A stretch of DNA of 64,000 bases from CBDCTM01 sp965222005 (GCA_965222005.1 OZ244935.1:4154001-4218000), one strand, 5' to 3'; numbered from the stretch's first letter, positions 35,678 to 45,292 are shown. Notes: generated by a model from the sequence alone, not told the origin. Numbers and translations are program-made.

Positions 35678-35996
35678 CATGGCAATGCCCTTTTAAACGC
35701 ATGCTCAGCATACAGTACAGAAATTTCGGCCTTATAGGTTTTACCGTTAAAAAATTCAAATAGCGAAAGCCAAATAGAGCGATCCGCGAGTGAAGCCGGC
35801 ATCGAAAAGCCACCGCTTTCAAACCCCGAACTACCAAGAGGCTGAACGGCTCGGATCGTGAGCGTGGGGATTTGGATTTTAGGTAAAAGATATAAAGCCT
35901 TGATTTTTTTGGTACTTTTTTGATCAAGCAAAAAAGTACAAAGGACCGTCCCCTGCCCGCCTCCCCAAAGCAGATTGAACCAAACTGTGGAAACAG
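35678..35996. repeat. R2 repeat, copy 2 (319 bp)
   Basis: Second copy of 33954-34272, offset 1724 bp, with its GTACTTTTTT/AAAAAAGTAC hairpin at 35912-35939 and the T9SS gene fragment at its right end. It closes the repeat field. Confidence 0.85.
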
Positions 35997-36181
35997 CATT
36001 GGTATTGAGGTTGGTTTGGAGTTAGTGTATAGTACTACTTAGAGCGGGGCCAGATGATTGGCAATTGGAACAGTAGGGGGGAAATTTGTGTCGCCCGATT
36101 TTCATTTCCTGATAACTTTACTAAAAATAAGAAGGGAGTCGGCAAGGCGTCACCCTATTCTAGTGGCAATTCCCTAATTTG

Positions 36182-36210
36182 ATCCTTGTTCACTAAAATT
36201 AGACAAGGAT
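36182..36210 (+). promoter_or_regulatory. Hairpin touching the start codon
   Basis: ATCCTTGT (36182-36189) and ACAAGGAT (36203-36210) form a perfect 8-bp stem with a 13-nt loop, and the next base is the A of the ATG at 36211. The 3' arm contains AAGGA, the only Shine-Dalgarno-like stretch, which would be hidden when folded. Confidence 0.45.
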
Positions 36211-37398
36211 ATGCAACTTACAATTTACTTAAATGCCCAATTGACACACTCTCTGTTTTGCTGCCTGCTAATGCTGAATGGTCTTGGTAGTATTGCACAA
36301 CCAGATTTTTATGTCGCTAATAGAGATGGAAATAACATCCTTCGATACGATATGGATGGCAATTTCAAAGGTGAATTTGTTAAAACCGGCCTGGGAGGTT
36401 TGTCACGACCACAAGAAGTATTGTTCCATCCCCATGATGGAAGCTTGCTAGTGACCGGATTTCAAAATGCACAAATCAAGCAGTATGATGGTACAACCGG
36501 CGCGTTTTTGGGCGACTTCAGTTCCGGTTTTGCATTGACCAATCCAACCAAGATGATCATCGGTCCGGATAGTATGTTGTATGTGAGTCAATGGGGTGGG
36601 CAAACAAAGATCATCCGCTTTGACCTACAGGGAAATTTCATAGATGAGTTTTCGGATATTAGTGTCCCGGAAGGCTGTGGAATGGCCTGGGATAAAGAGA
36701 GTAATCTATATGTAACGACCTGGAGCAATGGGGGAAATAATGGAACAGCAGGCTTTGTCCGTAAATTCAATGCGCAGGGAGAAGACTTGGGTATTGCTCT
36801 TTCGACAGTGAACTTACAAGGGCCGGTCGGAATATGGATAGGGGAGGACGACGACCTCTTTGTAGTGGACTGGACCCTGGGCCAGGTAAGGCGATTTGAT
36901 GAAGTGACGGGTGATATGAAAGGGGTATTTATAAGTGGAATGACGCGTACGGAAGGAAATGTACAAGGACCGGATGGCAAATATTACCTCTGCGACTGGC
37001 AAGACAACAAAGTAAACCGATATAATGCCGACGGCAGCTTTGATAGCACATTGGCTAGTGGTGGTGCACTAAGTGTACCAAACAGCATAACCTTTGGGCC
37101 AGATGTAAGTACTTCCACAAAAACACCCAGTCAAGATTTAGAGCTGTTGGTATTTCCAAACCCGTCGGCCAACAGTGTTCAATTCCGTTTGCCTCATCTG
37201 GGAGCTACTAGTGCACACTTAATGATCTATGAAAGCAGTGGTCGGCTTGTCTATGAAAAACAGTATGCCAGCATATCTGGCGGAGCGCAGCCGATCAACT
37301 GGATTTCAGAAGGTTATGCAGCGGGAATTTATTTTTATGAATTAAAAACTCCTGCCGCTAGCTTTTCGGGCGAATTGGTGGTGCAACCTGGTAATTGA
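36211..37398 (+). CDS. Secreted NHL-type beta-propeller protein with T9SS sorting domain
   Basis: A 395-residue exported protein. Signal peptide to about residue 30 (GSIAQ), six or so NHL/SMP-30-like blades (NNILRYDMDGNFKGEF, IIRFDLQGNFIDEF, KVNRYNADGSFDS), then a T9SS type A sorting domain (LLVFPNPSANSVQFRL, GIYFYELKTPA). It should be on the surface or outside the cell. Propellers of this kind bind ligands or act as lactonase/lyase scaffolds; no catalytic set is evident. The gene follows the repeat field. Confidence 0.85.
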   Translation: MQLTIYLNAQLTHSLFCCLLMLNGLGSIAQPDFYVANRDGNNILRYDMDGNFKGEFVKTGLGGLSRPQEVLFHPHDGSLLVTGFQNAQIKQYDGTTGAFLGDFSSGFALTNPTKMIIGPDSMLYVSQWGGQTKIIRFDLQGNFIDEFSDISVPEGCGMAWDKESNLYVTTWSNGGNNGTAGFVRKFNAQGEDLGIALSTVNLQGPVGIWIGEDDDLFVVDWTLGQVRRFDEVTGDMKGVFISGMTRTEGNVQGPDGKYYLCDWQDNKVNRYNADGSFDSTLASGGALSVPNSITFGPDVSTSTKTPSQDLELLVFPNPSANSVQFRLPHLGATSAHLMIYESSGRLVYEKQYASISGGAQPINWISEGYAAGIYFYELKTPAASFSGELVVQPGN

Positions 37399-37525
37399 TT
37401 GTTGACTTAGCTATAGTGATTTTTTGGTATTTTTTGATCAAGCGTATGAAGGCCAATCAATGCCCCATAGCAGGTAGTAGGAGAGTGTTATAAGCTCTGA
37501 CTCTACGAATTTTTCAGCTATTGCC

Positions 37526-38632
37526 TCACTCCACCCAATCTGCAATAAACAAATTGGTATCTCTGTTGCCACCGTTATTTCGATTGCTGGCAAATACCAG
37601 TTTTTTGCCGTCATAGGAAAACATTGGGAAGGCATCAAAGGTATCGTCAAAGGTTATTTGCTCCAGGCCGGTGCCATCTTCATTGATCATATAAAGGTTA
37701 AACTGGCGACCCGTTTTGCTGGCATGATTGCTTGAGAAAATAATTTTTTCGCCCGATGGGTGGTAAAATGGAGCCCAATTGGCTCTTCCCAAATTGGTGA
37801 CTTGCTTCATATTGCTCCCATCTACATTGCATACATATATTTCCATATTGGTAGGCTGCACCATACCCTGGCTGAGCAACTCTTTGTAGGTTTTTACATC
37901 TTCTTCGCTGGTAGGCCGACTGGCACGGAAAACCAGCTTTTTGCTATCGGGTGAAAAGAAAGCGCCACCGTCATAGCCCAGTTGATCCGTAATCTGCTTT
38001 ACATGGCTGCCATCCGTATGCATGGTGTAGAGCTCTAAATCGCCGGAGCGGGTGGAGGTAAAAACGATCATTTTGCCATCAGGCGAGAGGGTAGCTTCGG
38101 CGTCGTAGCCAGGATCATTGGTGAGCTGTTGGACTATATTGCCCTGCAAGTCGGATACAAAAATATCGAAAGAAGCATATACCGGCCATACGTACTTGCC
38201 GCCAATCGTCCGTGGACTTTCCGGGCAGTCCTCTGATTCGAGATGCGTAGAGGCGTATAAAATCTGTTGGTTGCCAGGCATAAAAAAGGAGCAGGTAGTC
38301 CGTCCCTTGCCAGTGCTTAGCAGGGGCGGCTGCTTGCCCTGTGTACCACTTAGGGGCATGTGATATATCTGGTCACATTCGACGCCCCAGCTTTTGTTGG
38401 TGGCCTGGAAAACGAGCTGCTCGTCGTCGAAGCTAAAGTAAGCTTCGGCATTGTCGCCGCCAAAAGTGAGCTGGCGCAAATTGGCCAAATGCTTTTCCTG
38501 TGGATAGCGCAGCGTATCCGTTGGCTCCGCTTTGGTTTCCGCTGCATCGGTGGCTTGTTCAGCAGAGGGGGCAGGGGAGCACGAAAAGGCGAATCCACTT
38601 ATCAATAAGACTAAAAATATGTAGTATTGCAT
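37526..38632 (-). CDS. PD40/TolB-type beta-propeller lipoprotein
   Basis: A 368-residue protein with a signal sequence ending FAFSC at residue 18, probably lipid-anchored, though the lipobox is not ideal. The rest is TolB-like PD40 blades: DAEATLSPDGKMIVFTSTRSGDLELYTM, GGAFFSPDSKKLVFRASR and similar, each with SxDGxxxxF motifs. Likely a periplasmic or surface propeller; partner unknown. It is divergent from the peptide-binding protein gene with a 97-nt gap. Confidence 0.85.
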   Translation of the reverse strand: MQYYIFLVLLISGFAFSCSPAPSAEQATDAAETKAEPTDTLRYPQEKHLANLRQLTFGGDNAEAYFSFDDEQLVFQATNKSWGVECDQIYHMPLSGTQGKQPPLLSTGKGRTTCSFFMPGNQQILYASTHLESEDCPESPRTIGGKYVWPVYASFDIFVSDLQGNIVQQLTNDPGYDAEATLSPDGKMIVFTSTRSGDLELYTMHTDGSHVKQITDQLGYDGGAFFSPDSKKLVFRASRPTSEEDVKTYKELLSQGMVQPTNMEIYVCNVDGSNMKQVTNLGRANWAPFYHPSGEKIIFSSNHASKTGRQFNLYMINEDGTGLEQITFDDTFDAFPMFSYDGKKLVFASNRNNGGNRDTNLFIADWVE

Positions 38633-38729
38633 AGGTTAAATTTTGCGCAAAGATAGTATTTGTGTGTATAGTTGGGATACTTGCTGCGTAATGATAGTGT
38701 CAAAATTGCCTTGCTGAAAAATTGCTCGT

Positions 38730-40346
38730 ATGCGTTGTATTTTCCGGATGCTGATCTTCATGCTGTTTTTTGCCCATTGCAAAGAACGAAGCAATGTAGG
38801 TGCTGAAGCGCCCAAGCATGTCTTTCATTACAATCAGATCAACAATGTCACTTCGCTCGACCCGGCCTTTGCCCGCAGCCAGACCAACATCTGGGCGGTG
38901 AGCCATCTCTTCAACGGTCTTGTACAATTGGACGAACAGCTCAATATCCGGCCCTGCATTGCTAAATCCTGGGAGGTATCAGGGGATGGCATTACTTATA
39001 CTTTTTATTTAAGAGACGATGTGTATTTCCATGATAATGAGGTATTTATAAATTTCAATGGAAAGGGAAGAAGGGTAGTGGCGGCAGATGTGGTTTACAG
39101 TTTTGAGCGGATCGTGGATACCTTGCTCAATTCGCCGGGTAGTTGGATATTTGCCGGGCGTATAGCTGGCCAAAAGCCTTTCCAGGCACCAGATGATACT
39201 ACTTTTGTCTTGCGTCTGGCGAAGCCTTTCCGGCCTATGATGGGCATTCTTACTATGGAATATTGTAGCATTGTACCCAAAGAGGCTGTGCAAAAGTACG
39301 GCAAGGATTTTCGGAGCCGGCCGGTGGGTACCGGGCCTTTTCGCTTCAAAAAGTGGCTGGAAGGCCAGGCCTTGTTTTTGTTGAAAAACGAACACTATTT
39401 TGAAAAGCGCAACGCACAACAACTTCCATATCTCGATGGGGTCCGGGTCAGTTTCATTCCAGATCGAAAGACGGCCTATCTGGAGTTGATCAATAAACGG
39501 CTCGACTTTATGTCCGGCCTCGAGTCATCCATCGTCAATGAGTTGCTTACCCCTGAAGGCCAGCTTCAACCCAAGCAGCGCGACCAGCTTCAGTTTATCA
39601 AATCCCCTTTTCTCAATACCGAATATCTCGGTATCCATATGAATTTGGAGCAGGGGCATCCGCTGGGCGATAAGCGGGTGCGTCAGGCTCTCAACTACGG
39701 CATCGACCGACCGCAAATGCTGCGCAGCCTGCGTAATGGCGTAGGCCAACCGGCCAATTCCGGTTTTACACCAGCCGGCCTGCCAAGCTTCGATCCGCAG
39801 GCCGTACCGGGCTACAGCTACCAGCCCGACAGGGCGCGGCAACTGCTGGCTGAGGCGGGCTATTTGAATGGGCAGGGCCTGCCGACCATCCAATTGATGA
39901 CCAACAATGATTACCTCGATCTTTGCACTTTCATTTCCCGCCAGTGGGAAGATTTGGGGGTAAAAGTGGAAATTGAGTTGTTGGAATCAGCTACTTTGCG
40001 GCAGATGATGCGCAAAGGCCAGGCGCCCTTTTTCAGAGCCAGCTGGATTGCTGATTATCCGGATGCAGAGAGTTTTTTAAGCATGTTTTATAGCCCCAAT
40101 CCGGCACCGCCCAATTACACCCGCTTTGCCAACGAGCAGTTTGACAGGCTCTATGAAGCTGCACTGAACGAGAATAACGACTCTACCAGATATGCTTTGT
40201 ACCAACAGATGGAGCGCATTTTGGTGGAAGAGGCTCCGGTGATCTTCTTGTTTTACGATGAAACCGCGCTTTTTGCCAGCAAGCATGTTGAGAATATCAG
40301 CCGCAATGCCATCAATCTGCTGATGTTGGCAGAGGTGAAGGAGTGA
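38730..40346 (+). CDS. Peptide ABC transporter substrate-binding lipoprotein
   Basis: A 538-residue family 5 solute-binding protein (OppA/DppA-like). The signal peptide ends in the lipobox FFAHC (C17). SLDPAFARSQTNIWAVSHLFNGLV, the family signature near 45-65, and RVRQALNYGIDR near 320 are clear. It captures peptides or similar solutes outside the inner membrane. No permease or ATPase gene is adjacent, so it works with a transporter encoded elsewhere. Confidence 0.92.
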   Translation: MRCIFRMLIFMLFFAHCKERSNVGAEAPKHVFHYNQINNVTSLDPAFARSQTNIWAVSHLFNGLVQLDEQLNIRPCIAKSWEVSGDGITYTFYLRDDVYFHDNEVFINFNGKGRRVVAADVVYSFERIVDTLLNSPGSWIFAGRIAGQKPFQAPDDTTFVLRLAKPFRPMMGILTMEYCSIVPKEAVQKYGKDFRSRPVGTGPFRFKKWLEGQALFLLKNEHYFEKRNAQQLPYLDGVRVSFIPDRKTAYLELINKRLDFMSGLESSIVNELLTPEGQLQPKQRDQLQFIKSPFLNTEYLGIHMNLEQGHPLGDKRVRQALNYGIDRPQMLRSLRNGVGQPANSGFTPAGLPSFDPQAVPGYSYQPDRARQLLAEAGYLNGQGLPTIQLMTNNDYLDLCTFISRQWEDLGVKVEIELLESATLRQMMRKGQAPFFRASWIADYPDAESFLSMFYSPNPAPPNYTRFANEQFDRLYEAALNENNDSTRYALYQQMERILVEEAPVIFLFYDETALFASKHVENISRNAINLLMLAEVKE

Positions 40347-40352
40347 ACATGT

Positions 40353-41123
40353 TTAAATATACCCTTTCATCCAATACACCAAATACCCCACCCATTCCTT
40401 TATGAGCAGGCTCCAGCGGTAAAGTGTATTGTTGTTGGGGAGGAGCAATGAGCCGGGAACAAATCGGGTGCTTTCACTCAAATAATCCACACAGTAAGGT
40501 TGAAAGGAAACACCGGCTTTCGCAAAGCAGCCCATTGCCCGGGGCATATGCCAGGCTGAAGTGATCAACAGGCAGCTGGCATCGGGAAAGCCCTGGGCGA
40601 GGATGCGCTGGCTGAACACTGCATTTTCATAGGTATTGCGCGCATCAGGCTCCAGTATGATGGCAGAGTCGGGCACTCCCATCAGCAATAAGAAGGGCTT
40701 CACCCTGAGTGCCTCGCTGGGCTTGTCTTCCAACAAACTGCCCGAACCACCCGTGAGCAACAGCTTTTTGATTTTACCTTTCTTGTAGAGTTCGAGAGCT
40801 TGAGTGAAGCGGTTGGCCCGCTCGCTAAATGTATGGCGATCGGCCGAGCGAATGATGTCATGATTGGAATAGCCGCCAAGCAATATACCAATATCATAGC
40901 GTTGCTTCAGTTCTGTGCTGAGGGCGGTAGTGGGTTCCCAAAGGCGTACAATTTGGTTGAACAGGAAATGGTTGGTAAAAAACAAAAGCAGCAAAGTGGC
41001 TATCCAAAGGCTAGTTTTTCGGCGCTTTTGATGTTTGGTGAACAACGAATAAAAAAGCAAGCCTACTATCCAATTGAGCGGTTGAATGAGAAAGAGCAAC
41101 AGTTTGGATAATATGAAAAACAT
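40353..41123 (-). CDS. YdcF/ElyC family (DUF218) membrane protein
   Basis: A 256-residue protein with two N-terminal helices (about 1-24 and 38-56) and a DUF218 domain: GILLGG, TGGSGS near 122, EPDARNTYENA and ITSAWHMPRA. ElyC and SanA of this family affect envelope polysaccharide. Its start lies 4 nt after the rhomboid gene stop on the same strand, suggesting an operon of rhomboid then YdcF. Confidence 0.88.
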   Translation of the reverse strand: MFFILSKLLLFLIQPLNWIVGLLFYSLFTKHQKRRKTSLWIATLLLLFFTNHFLFNQIVRLWEPTTALSTELKQRYDIGILLGGYSNHDIIRSADRHTFSERANRFTQALELYKKGKIKKLLLTGGSGSLLEDKPSEALRVKPFLLLMGVPDSAIILEPDARNTYENAVFSQRILAQGFPDASCLLITSAWHMPRAMGCFAKAGVSFQPYCVDYLSESTRFVPGSLLLPNNNTLYRWSLLIKEWVGYLVYWMKGYI

Positions 41124-41127
41124 AGCA

Positions 41128-41772
41128 TTACATAAAATTGGGCGCAGTGGGGCCCGCCAGCAATCGTTCCATAATTATCGACAGCACATCCGAGCGCTGT
41201 AGCACGATAAGCCCCAGCGTAAGGGCAAAACCATAGATAGCACCCCAAAAGTGTGCATCATGCCCGATATTGTCGCCACCCCTTTTGCCCATATAAGAGG
41301 AATACCACAGGTAGCCTATGCCAAAGAGCAGAGCCGGCAGAGGAGGGAATACAAACCATTGCCAGGGATCAAAAAGTATGAAGGCAAATACAATGGCTGA
41401 GGTACCGCCAGAGGCACCCAGGGCTGCGTAGTAGCTATTGTCCTGATGCTTGATGTATGCCGGAATGGCACCGGCAATGATAGCTCCGAGATATACCAAT
41501 AGATAAAAGACAGGACCCATAGCGCTGCCAAATAATGTAGAAAAAACATATTCGATAACTTGCCCAAATTGGTACAGTACAAACATGTTGATCAACAAAT
41601 GGCCCCAGTCGGCATGCACAAAACCGTGGGTGAGGAAACGGTATTTTTCACCACTATGCTTTACTGTGTACGGATGAAAAAGTAGCTTTTGGCGCATCGC
41701 CGGATTGTTGAAAGCCTGAAAGGAAATGATGCCAGTCATGACTACCAATATCAGGGTAAGACTAAGATTCAT
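41128..41772 (-). CDS. Rhomboid family intramembrane serine protease
   Basis: A 214-residue six-helix protein. The catalytic pair is S121 in ALGASGGTS and H174 in HDAHFWGAIYG; H58 and N62 in HADWGHLLINMF match the conserved HxxxN of helix 2. It cleaves single-pass membrane proteins inside the bilayer; substrates are unknown. It precedes the YdcF gene by 4 nt. Confidence 0.92.
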   Translation of the reverse strand: MNLSLTLILVVMTGIISFQAFNNPAMRQKLLFHPYTVKHSGEKYRFLTHGFVHADWGHLLINMFVLYQFGQVIEYVFSTLFGSAMGPVFYLLVYLGAIIAGAIPAYIKHQDNSYYAALGASGGTSAIVFAFILFDPWQWFVFPPLPALLFGIGYLWYSSYMGKRGGDNIGHDAHFWGAIYGFALTLGLIVLQRSDVLSIIMERLLAGPTAPNFM

Positions 41773-41795
41773 AGTATTGTTTTAATAGTATTGTT

Positions 41796-42269
41796 TTATT
41801 GATGGTGATAAGGCTCATTGCGCAAGATAGTCATTGCCCGGTACAATTGTTCTACAAAAAACAAACGAACCATTTGGTGAGAAAAGGTCATGGCCGAAAG
41901 AGACAAGATGCTCTGCGCCCGTTCGTACAGCTCGGGAGCAAAACCGTAGGCCCCGCCCACCACAAAAAGGAGTTTCTTTTCGGCAGTATTCATCTTATGC
42001 TCAATGAAACGGGCAAATGCCTGGCTGCTCATTTGCTTGCCCCCCTCGTCGAGCAGCACCACATGTGCCCTGGCAGGCAACTGGGCGAGCAGGGCCTTAG
42101 CTTGCTGCTCCTTGATTTGGGCCACAGTCAGCTTTTTAAGCTGCTTCAAATCGGGAATCTCGTGGATGTGGAAAGAGGTGTAATGCCGGAGTCGTTTGCT
42201 ATAAAGCTCTATTCCTTCCTTCAAATAAGCAAAGCGCGTTTTGCCAATTACCCAAAGTTCAATTTTCAT
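41796..42269 (-). CDS. rlmH: 23S rRNA (pseudouridine1915-N3)-methyltransferase RlmH
   Basis: A 157-residue SPOUT methyltransferase, the usual length. MKIELWVIGKT starts it; VVGGAYGF is the SAM-binding knot loop, and SLSAMTFSHQMVRLFFVEQLYRA is the diagnostic C-terminus. The frame reaches back to 42347, but that would overlap the SWIM gene stop and add 26 unrelated residues, so 42269 is the start. Confidence 0.96.
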   Translation of the reverse strand: MKIELWVIGKTRFAYLKEGIELYSKRLRHYTSFHIHEIPDLKQLKKLTVAQIKEQQAKALLAQLPARAHVVLLDEGGKQMSSQAFARFIEHKMNTAEKKLLFVVGGAYGFAPELYERAQSILSLSAMTFSHQMVRLFFVEQLYRAMTILRNEPYHHQ

Positions 42270-42333
42270 GAGTTGCCATACTGATACAATCGAAGCAATA
42301 ATAGGGCAAATTGAGCTGGATTGCAACTTGAGT

Positions 42334-44028
42334 TCAATATTCAGCAAGTTCCTCCATCAGTGACCGCCGGTCGGCATAATTTTGCCTAAGCTGGCTCACC
42401 AACTGCTCGGCCCACTGGGTATAGCCGCTTTTCAATAGGTGCGCGATCATTCCCCGCGTCTGAACAGCCGCCAGCCTGCCCACATGCCCCTCCAGATAAT
42501 CGCCCAGCAGACGCTCGTACAGCCGAAAGGTGGCCGCCGCATCCTGCTCTTCCAAATCTTCATCGTATTCCATCAACAACTCAAAAGACCCGCTGGCAAG
42601 GATATGCGCTTCAAGATCACTCCACCGGCCTTCTGCCTGATAAATTTTTGCCAGCAAATGATCCCTCCCGGCACTGCCTGCTTGCTGCTGGATAAGGCGC
42701 AGTAAGCTGGCCAGTTGGCTTTGCCACCCCTTTTTATAACTTTTCTTTAGCATCCCAAAAGCTTCAAAATCATGAGCCTCTAAAATCAGCTCTTTGGCCA
42801 GTTTTCTACAGGCATCCGGCTGCTGGCTGTGCAAAGTCGCTTGCAAAAGAGCCTTCTTAAATAGGATGCCCATTCTGGTATTGTTGTACTGCCGCAAGCC
42901 AAAATTTGCCAAAACTTTGACTAAGGGCCAGCGGGATGCCTCCACCAACCGATTGAGGGCTTGCAAAGTGGTAGAGCTTTGCAAAGCCAATGTGGCCAGC
43001 GCCTGCTCGATGGCTTGCCTGGAGCTGTTGAGCTGCAAAAGGAGCTCAAGCAGTGCAAAGAGCAGAAGCATGAAGGCGTCACTAAATTGATCGGTTTGGA
43101 GCAAAGTGGCCTTTAGTTTTTCCAGCAATTGCAGGCGTTTGGCGGGATCCGTTTGCTGATCCATCAATAGCTGAAGACCTATCTGGCTCAGGCCATGTTG
43201 TAGCAGAGATCTGCTGTCAAAGTATTCGTAGTGAAAGTGTAAAATGGCTGTGGCCAATTGGGGGGCAGGGGATTGTGAGAGAATATCTTCCGTGAGCTGA
43301 AGGCAGTTGGTCAGGGCTTTTACCAGTTTAGTGGGCAGCTCCGGGGAATGGGACAATACCGGCAAAAGCTGTTCGAAGGCAGCTTGAATAATGATAAAAG
43401 ACGTATGCCAGTTGTGCTCAAGGAAGGCAAATTCCGACTGGCGGTACAGCTCATCCATCAATTGGCTCAGCTGGCTGAAAGCGCCTCTGCTCAATTTTTT
43501 TCCGGGCCGTTTGTGCAGAGCCAATATGCTGGAGATTAGCTGCCCATACTTTTGCTGCGGGTCGGGATGAGGCACTCGGTCGGCAAAACGAATTTTCAGA
43601 CTCAGTGCAAAAGCCCGGTTGCTTTTGGCATATTCCCGAATAAAGTTTTTTAGAGCGTGTTCATCTACATCCCGGAGTATAGCTGCTGTAGTCAGTTTGC
43701 TGTTTTTTGGAGTACTCCACCGCTTTTGTTCCTTTTGCTCCTCCTGTTGGTTTTTCAAATGCCGGCACTCAAGCAATGCAGCGGTGATATGTTGGCAGAT
43801 ATCTTCCTGCTGAAATTCCTGGCAATCGCAGCTTACCCCTTTGACGTACTTTCTGCCCAGCTGAATCTCCGCTTCGATTAGCGGCTGCGTATCAAAGCGA
43901 GCTACCCAAAGGAATGGCTGGACCTGCTCAAGCCGGATGCCCTGCTGCCGGCTCACCAGCTGCTCGGCCCGTTCGATGAGCCCATCATCAATATGCAATT
44001 CGAGGTCTTGTAGCGGAAAGTTCTTCAT
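42334..44028 (-). CDS. SWIM zinc-finger protein
   Basis: A 564-residue protein from the ATG at 44028 (MKNFPLQDLEL); a longer frame to 44091 lacks family support. The SWIM motif CDCQEFQQEDICQH (CxC-xn-CxH) is at about residues 66-79. The rest is alpha-helical, with many leucine-rich repeats of helices. In Bacteroidota such proteins often stand beside SNF2-type helicase genes, but none is here. A nucleic-acid or protein-binding role is inferred from the finger. Confidence 0.82.
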   Translation of the reverse strand: MKNFPLQDLELHIDDGLIERAEQLVSRQQGIRLEQVQPFLWVARFDTQPLIEAEIQLGRKYVKGVSCDCQEFQQEDICQHITAALLECRHLKNQQEEQKEQKRWSTPKNSKLTTAAILRDVDEHALKNFIREYAKSNRAFALSLKIRFADRVPHPDPQQKYGQLISSILALHKRPGKKLSRGAFSQLSQLMDELYRQSEFAFLEHNWHTSFIIIQAAFEQLLPVLSHSPELPTKLVKALTNCLQLTEDILSQSPAPQLATAILHFHYEYFDSRSLLQHGLSQIGLQLLMDQQTDPAKRLQLLEKLKATLLQTDQFSDAFMLLLFALLELLLQLNSSRQAIEQALATLALQSSTTLQALNRLVEASRWPLVKVLANFGLRQYNNTRMGILFKKALLQATLHSQQPDACRKLAKELILEAHDFEAFGMLKKSYKKGWQSQLASLLRLIQQQAGSAGRDHLLAKIYQAEGRWSDLEAHILASGSFELLMEYDEDLEEQDAAATFRLYERLLGDYLEGHVGRLAAVQTRGMIAHLLKSGYTQWAEQLVSQLRQNYADRRSLMEELAEY

Positions 44029-44282
44029 GCTGTGCAATAATACATTACGAATAAGCTGTGTACTTGTTTTGATAGATAGAATAACCGGCAAAGGTACAAA
44101 GATTCTTCCAGGTCTTGGCAGGGTAGTAGCCTCCGGCTCAGATACTTGATAGGTGTTTTTTATTCGTAAAGTTCTGATAATCAGTATGTTGGATTGTTAA
44201 AAAATAGCTGGATTCAATCGCAAAAATGAATTATCTTGCAGGCATATCGCCTCAATTATCAGTTTAATGAAAGCGAAGCGGT

Positions 44283-44290
44283 TACATTTG
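44283..44290 (+). promoter_or_regulatory. -7 element TACATTTG before sixA
   Basis: TACATTTG matches TAnnTTTG exactly; the -33 TTTG is missing (TTTA at 44263 with a short spacer). Transcription would start near 44297, 14 nt before the ATG at 44311, which excludes the longer frame starting at 44236. Confidence 0.5.
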
Positions 44291-44310
44291 TGCAGAAAAT
44301 TTTCAAACAG

Positions 44311-44808
44311 ATGAAAAGCATGTATTTTGTACGCCACGCCAAATCCAGCTGGACCAATCCGTCTTTGGATGACATCGACCGGCCGCTCAATGAGCGCGGC
44401 TTGCGGGATGCACCCTTCATGGCCCAGCTGCTGGGGGGCAAAGGCCTAAAAGCAGATCGGATCATCAGCAGCCCCGCCAACAGGGCTCTCACTACGGCTT
44501 CCTATTTTGCAGACGCACTGGGAATTGATCGGAGCGAAATAGAAGTGAATCCGCGCATTTACGAAGCCTGGTCAGAAGATGTGTTGGAGCTGGTTCGCAG
44601 GCTGCCCAATTCCTTGAATGTGGTGTGTATATTTGGCCACAACCCAACCTTTACCAGTATTGCCAATATGTTTTCTGACAGCTATTTGCCGAATTTGCCC
44701 ACTTGTGGTGTATTTAGGTTGGATTCGGAGATCACAGCGTGGGATCAGTTGAGCGATGCCAATACCCGGCTAGTCGAATTGATCTATCCCAAGCAATATT
44801 TTTCCTGA
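44311..44808 (+). CDS. sixA: Phosphohistidine phosphatase SixA-like
   Basis: A 165-residue histidine phosphatase. R8-H9 in FVRHAKSS is the nucleophile motif, R58 in SSPANRA and H110 in FGHNPTF complete the site. SixA removes phosphate from phosphohistidine on signalling proteins. I start at 44311 because of the conserved MKSMYFVRHAK and the -7 element just upstream. Its stop overlaps the start of the DUF4296 gene by one base (TGATG). Confidence 0.9.
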   Translation: MKSMYFVRHAKSSWTNPSLDDIDRPLNERGLRDAPFMAQLLGGKGLKADRIISSPANRALTTASYFADALGIDRSEIEVNPRIYEAWSEDVLELVRRLPNSLNVVCIFGHNPTFTSIANMFSDSYLPNLPTCGVFRLDSEITAWDQLSDANTRLVELIYPKQYFS

Positions 44809-45191
44809 TGAGCTGGCGACGATGTGTAGCAGCAAGTCGAATTGCTAGCTTTGTAGCCCTTCTTTTCGTGAGCTCCTGCCGGGAAAAGGTGCAGACAAGC
44901 CTTCCGCAGGACCAACTGATCGACATTCTGGTGGATGTACACATTGCCGAAGCAGCCTTGCAGGGGCTCAGGCAAGAGACCCGCGATAGCCTGGCACAGC
45001 TATATTACGGGCAAATCTATGCAATCCATCAAATTGAGCATTCTCAGTTGGAGCAAGACATGCGTTTGCTGCGCGAACATCCCAAGTTGGCGATGAATAT
45101 TTATGAAAAAGTGTTGTCAGGATTGAGTAAAAAGGAGATAAATCCAGACAAAAAAGGGAAAGATAAAAAGGGCAAAAACCGTAGAAATTAG
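44808..45191 (+). CDS. DUF4296 lipoprotein
   Basis: A 127-residue Bacteroidota-specific lipoprotein. The signal ends LLFVSSC (C22), then IDILVDVHIAEAAL, the DUF4296 hallmark, and a highly basic tail (KKGKDKKGKNRRN). The start ATG overlaps the sixA stop, so the two are translationally coupled. Function unknown. Confidence 0.85.
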   Translation: MSWRRCVAASRIASFVALLFVSSCREKVQTSLPQDQLIDILVDVHIAEAALQGLRQETRDSLAQLYYGQIYAIHQIEHSQLEQDMRLLREHPKLAMNIYEKVLSGLSKKEINPDKKGKDKKGKNRRN

Positions 45192-45292
45192 AGGGGCAGA
45201 TGATCGGCAAGAGATCCTCTGAAACCTGCAAATCTGAGAGAAACTTAACAATTTATTAATATCCCTTCCAGGTGTCGGATGAGAGCAATGCC

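Noticed and set aside
34200..35999. Several 60-170-codon frames on both strands of the repeat field
   Set aside because: They follow repeat copies, change with single-base differences and have no domain; treated as non-coding.
36001..36180. Possible promoter TTTG at 36177 for the propeller gene
   Set aside because: At 19-nt spacing there is no TAnnTTTG, so the match is to the -33 box only.
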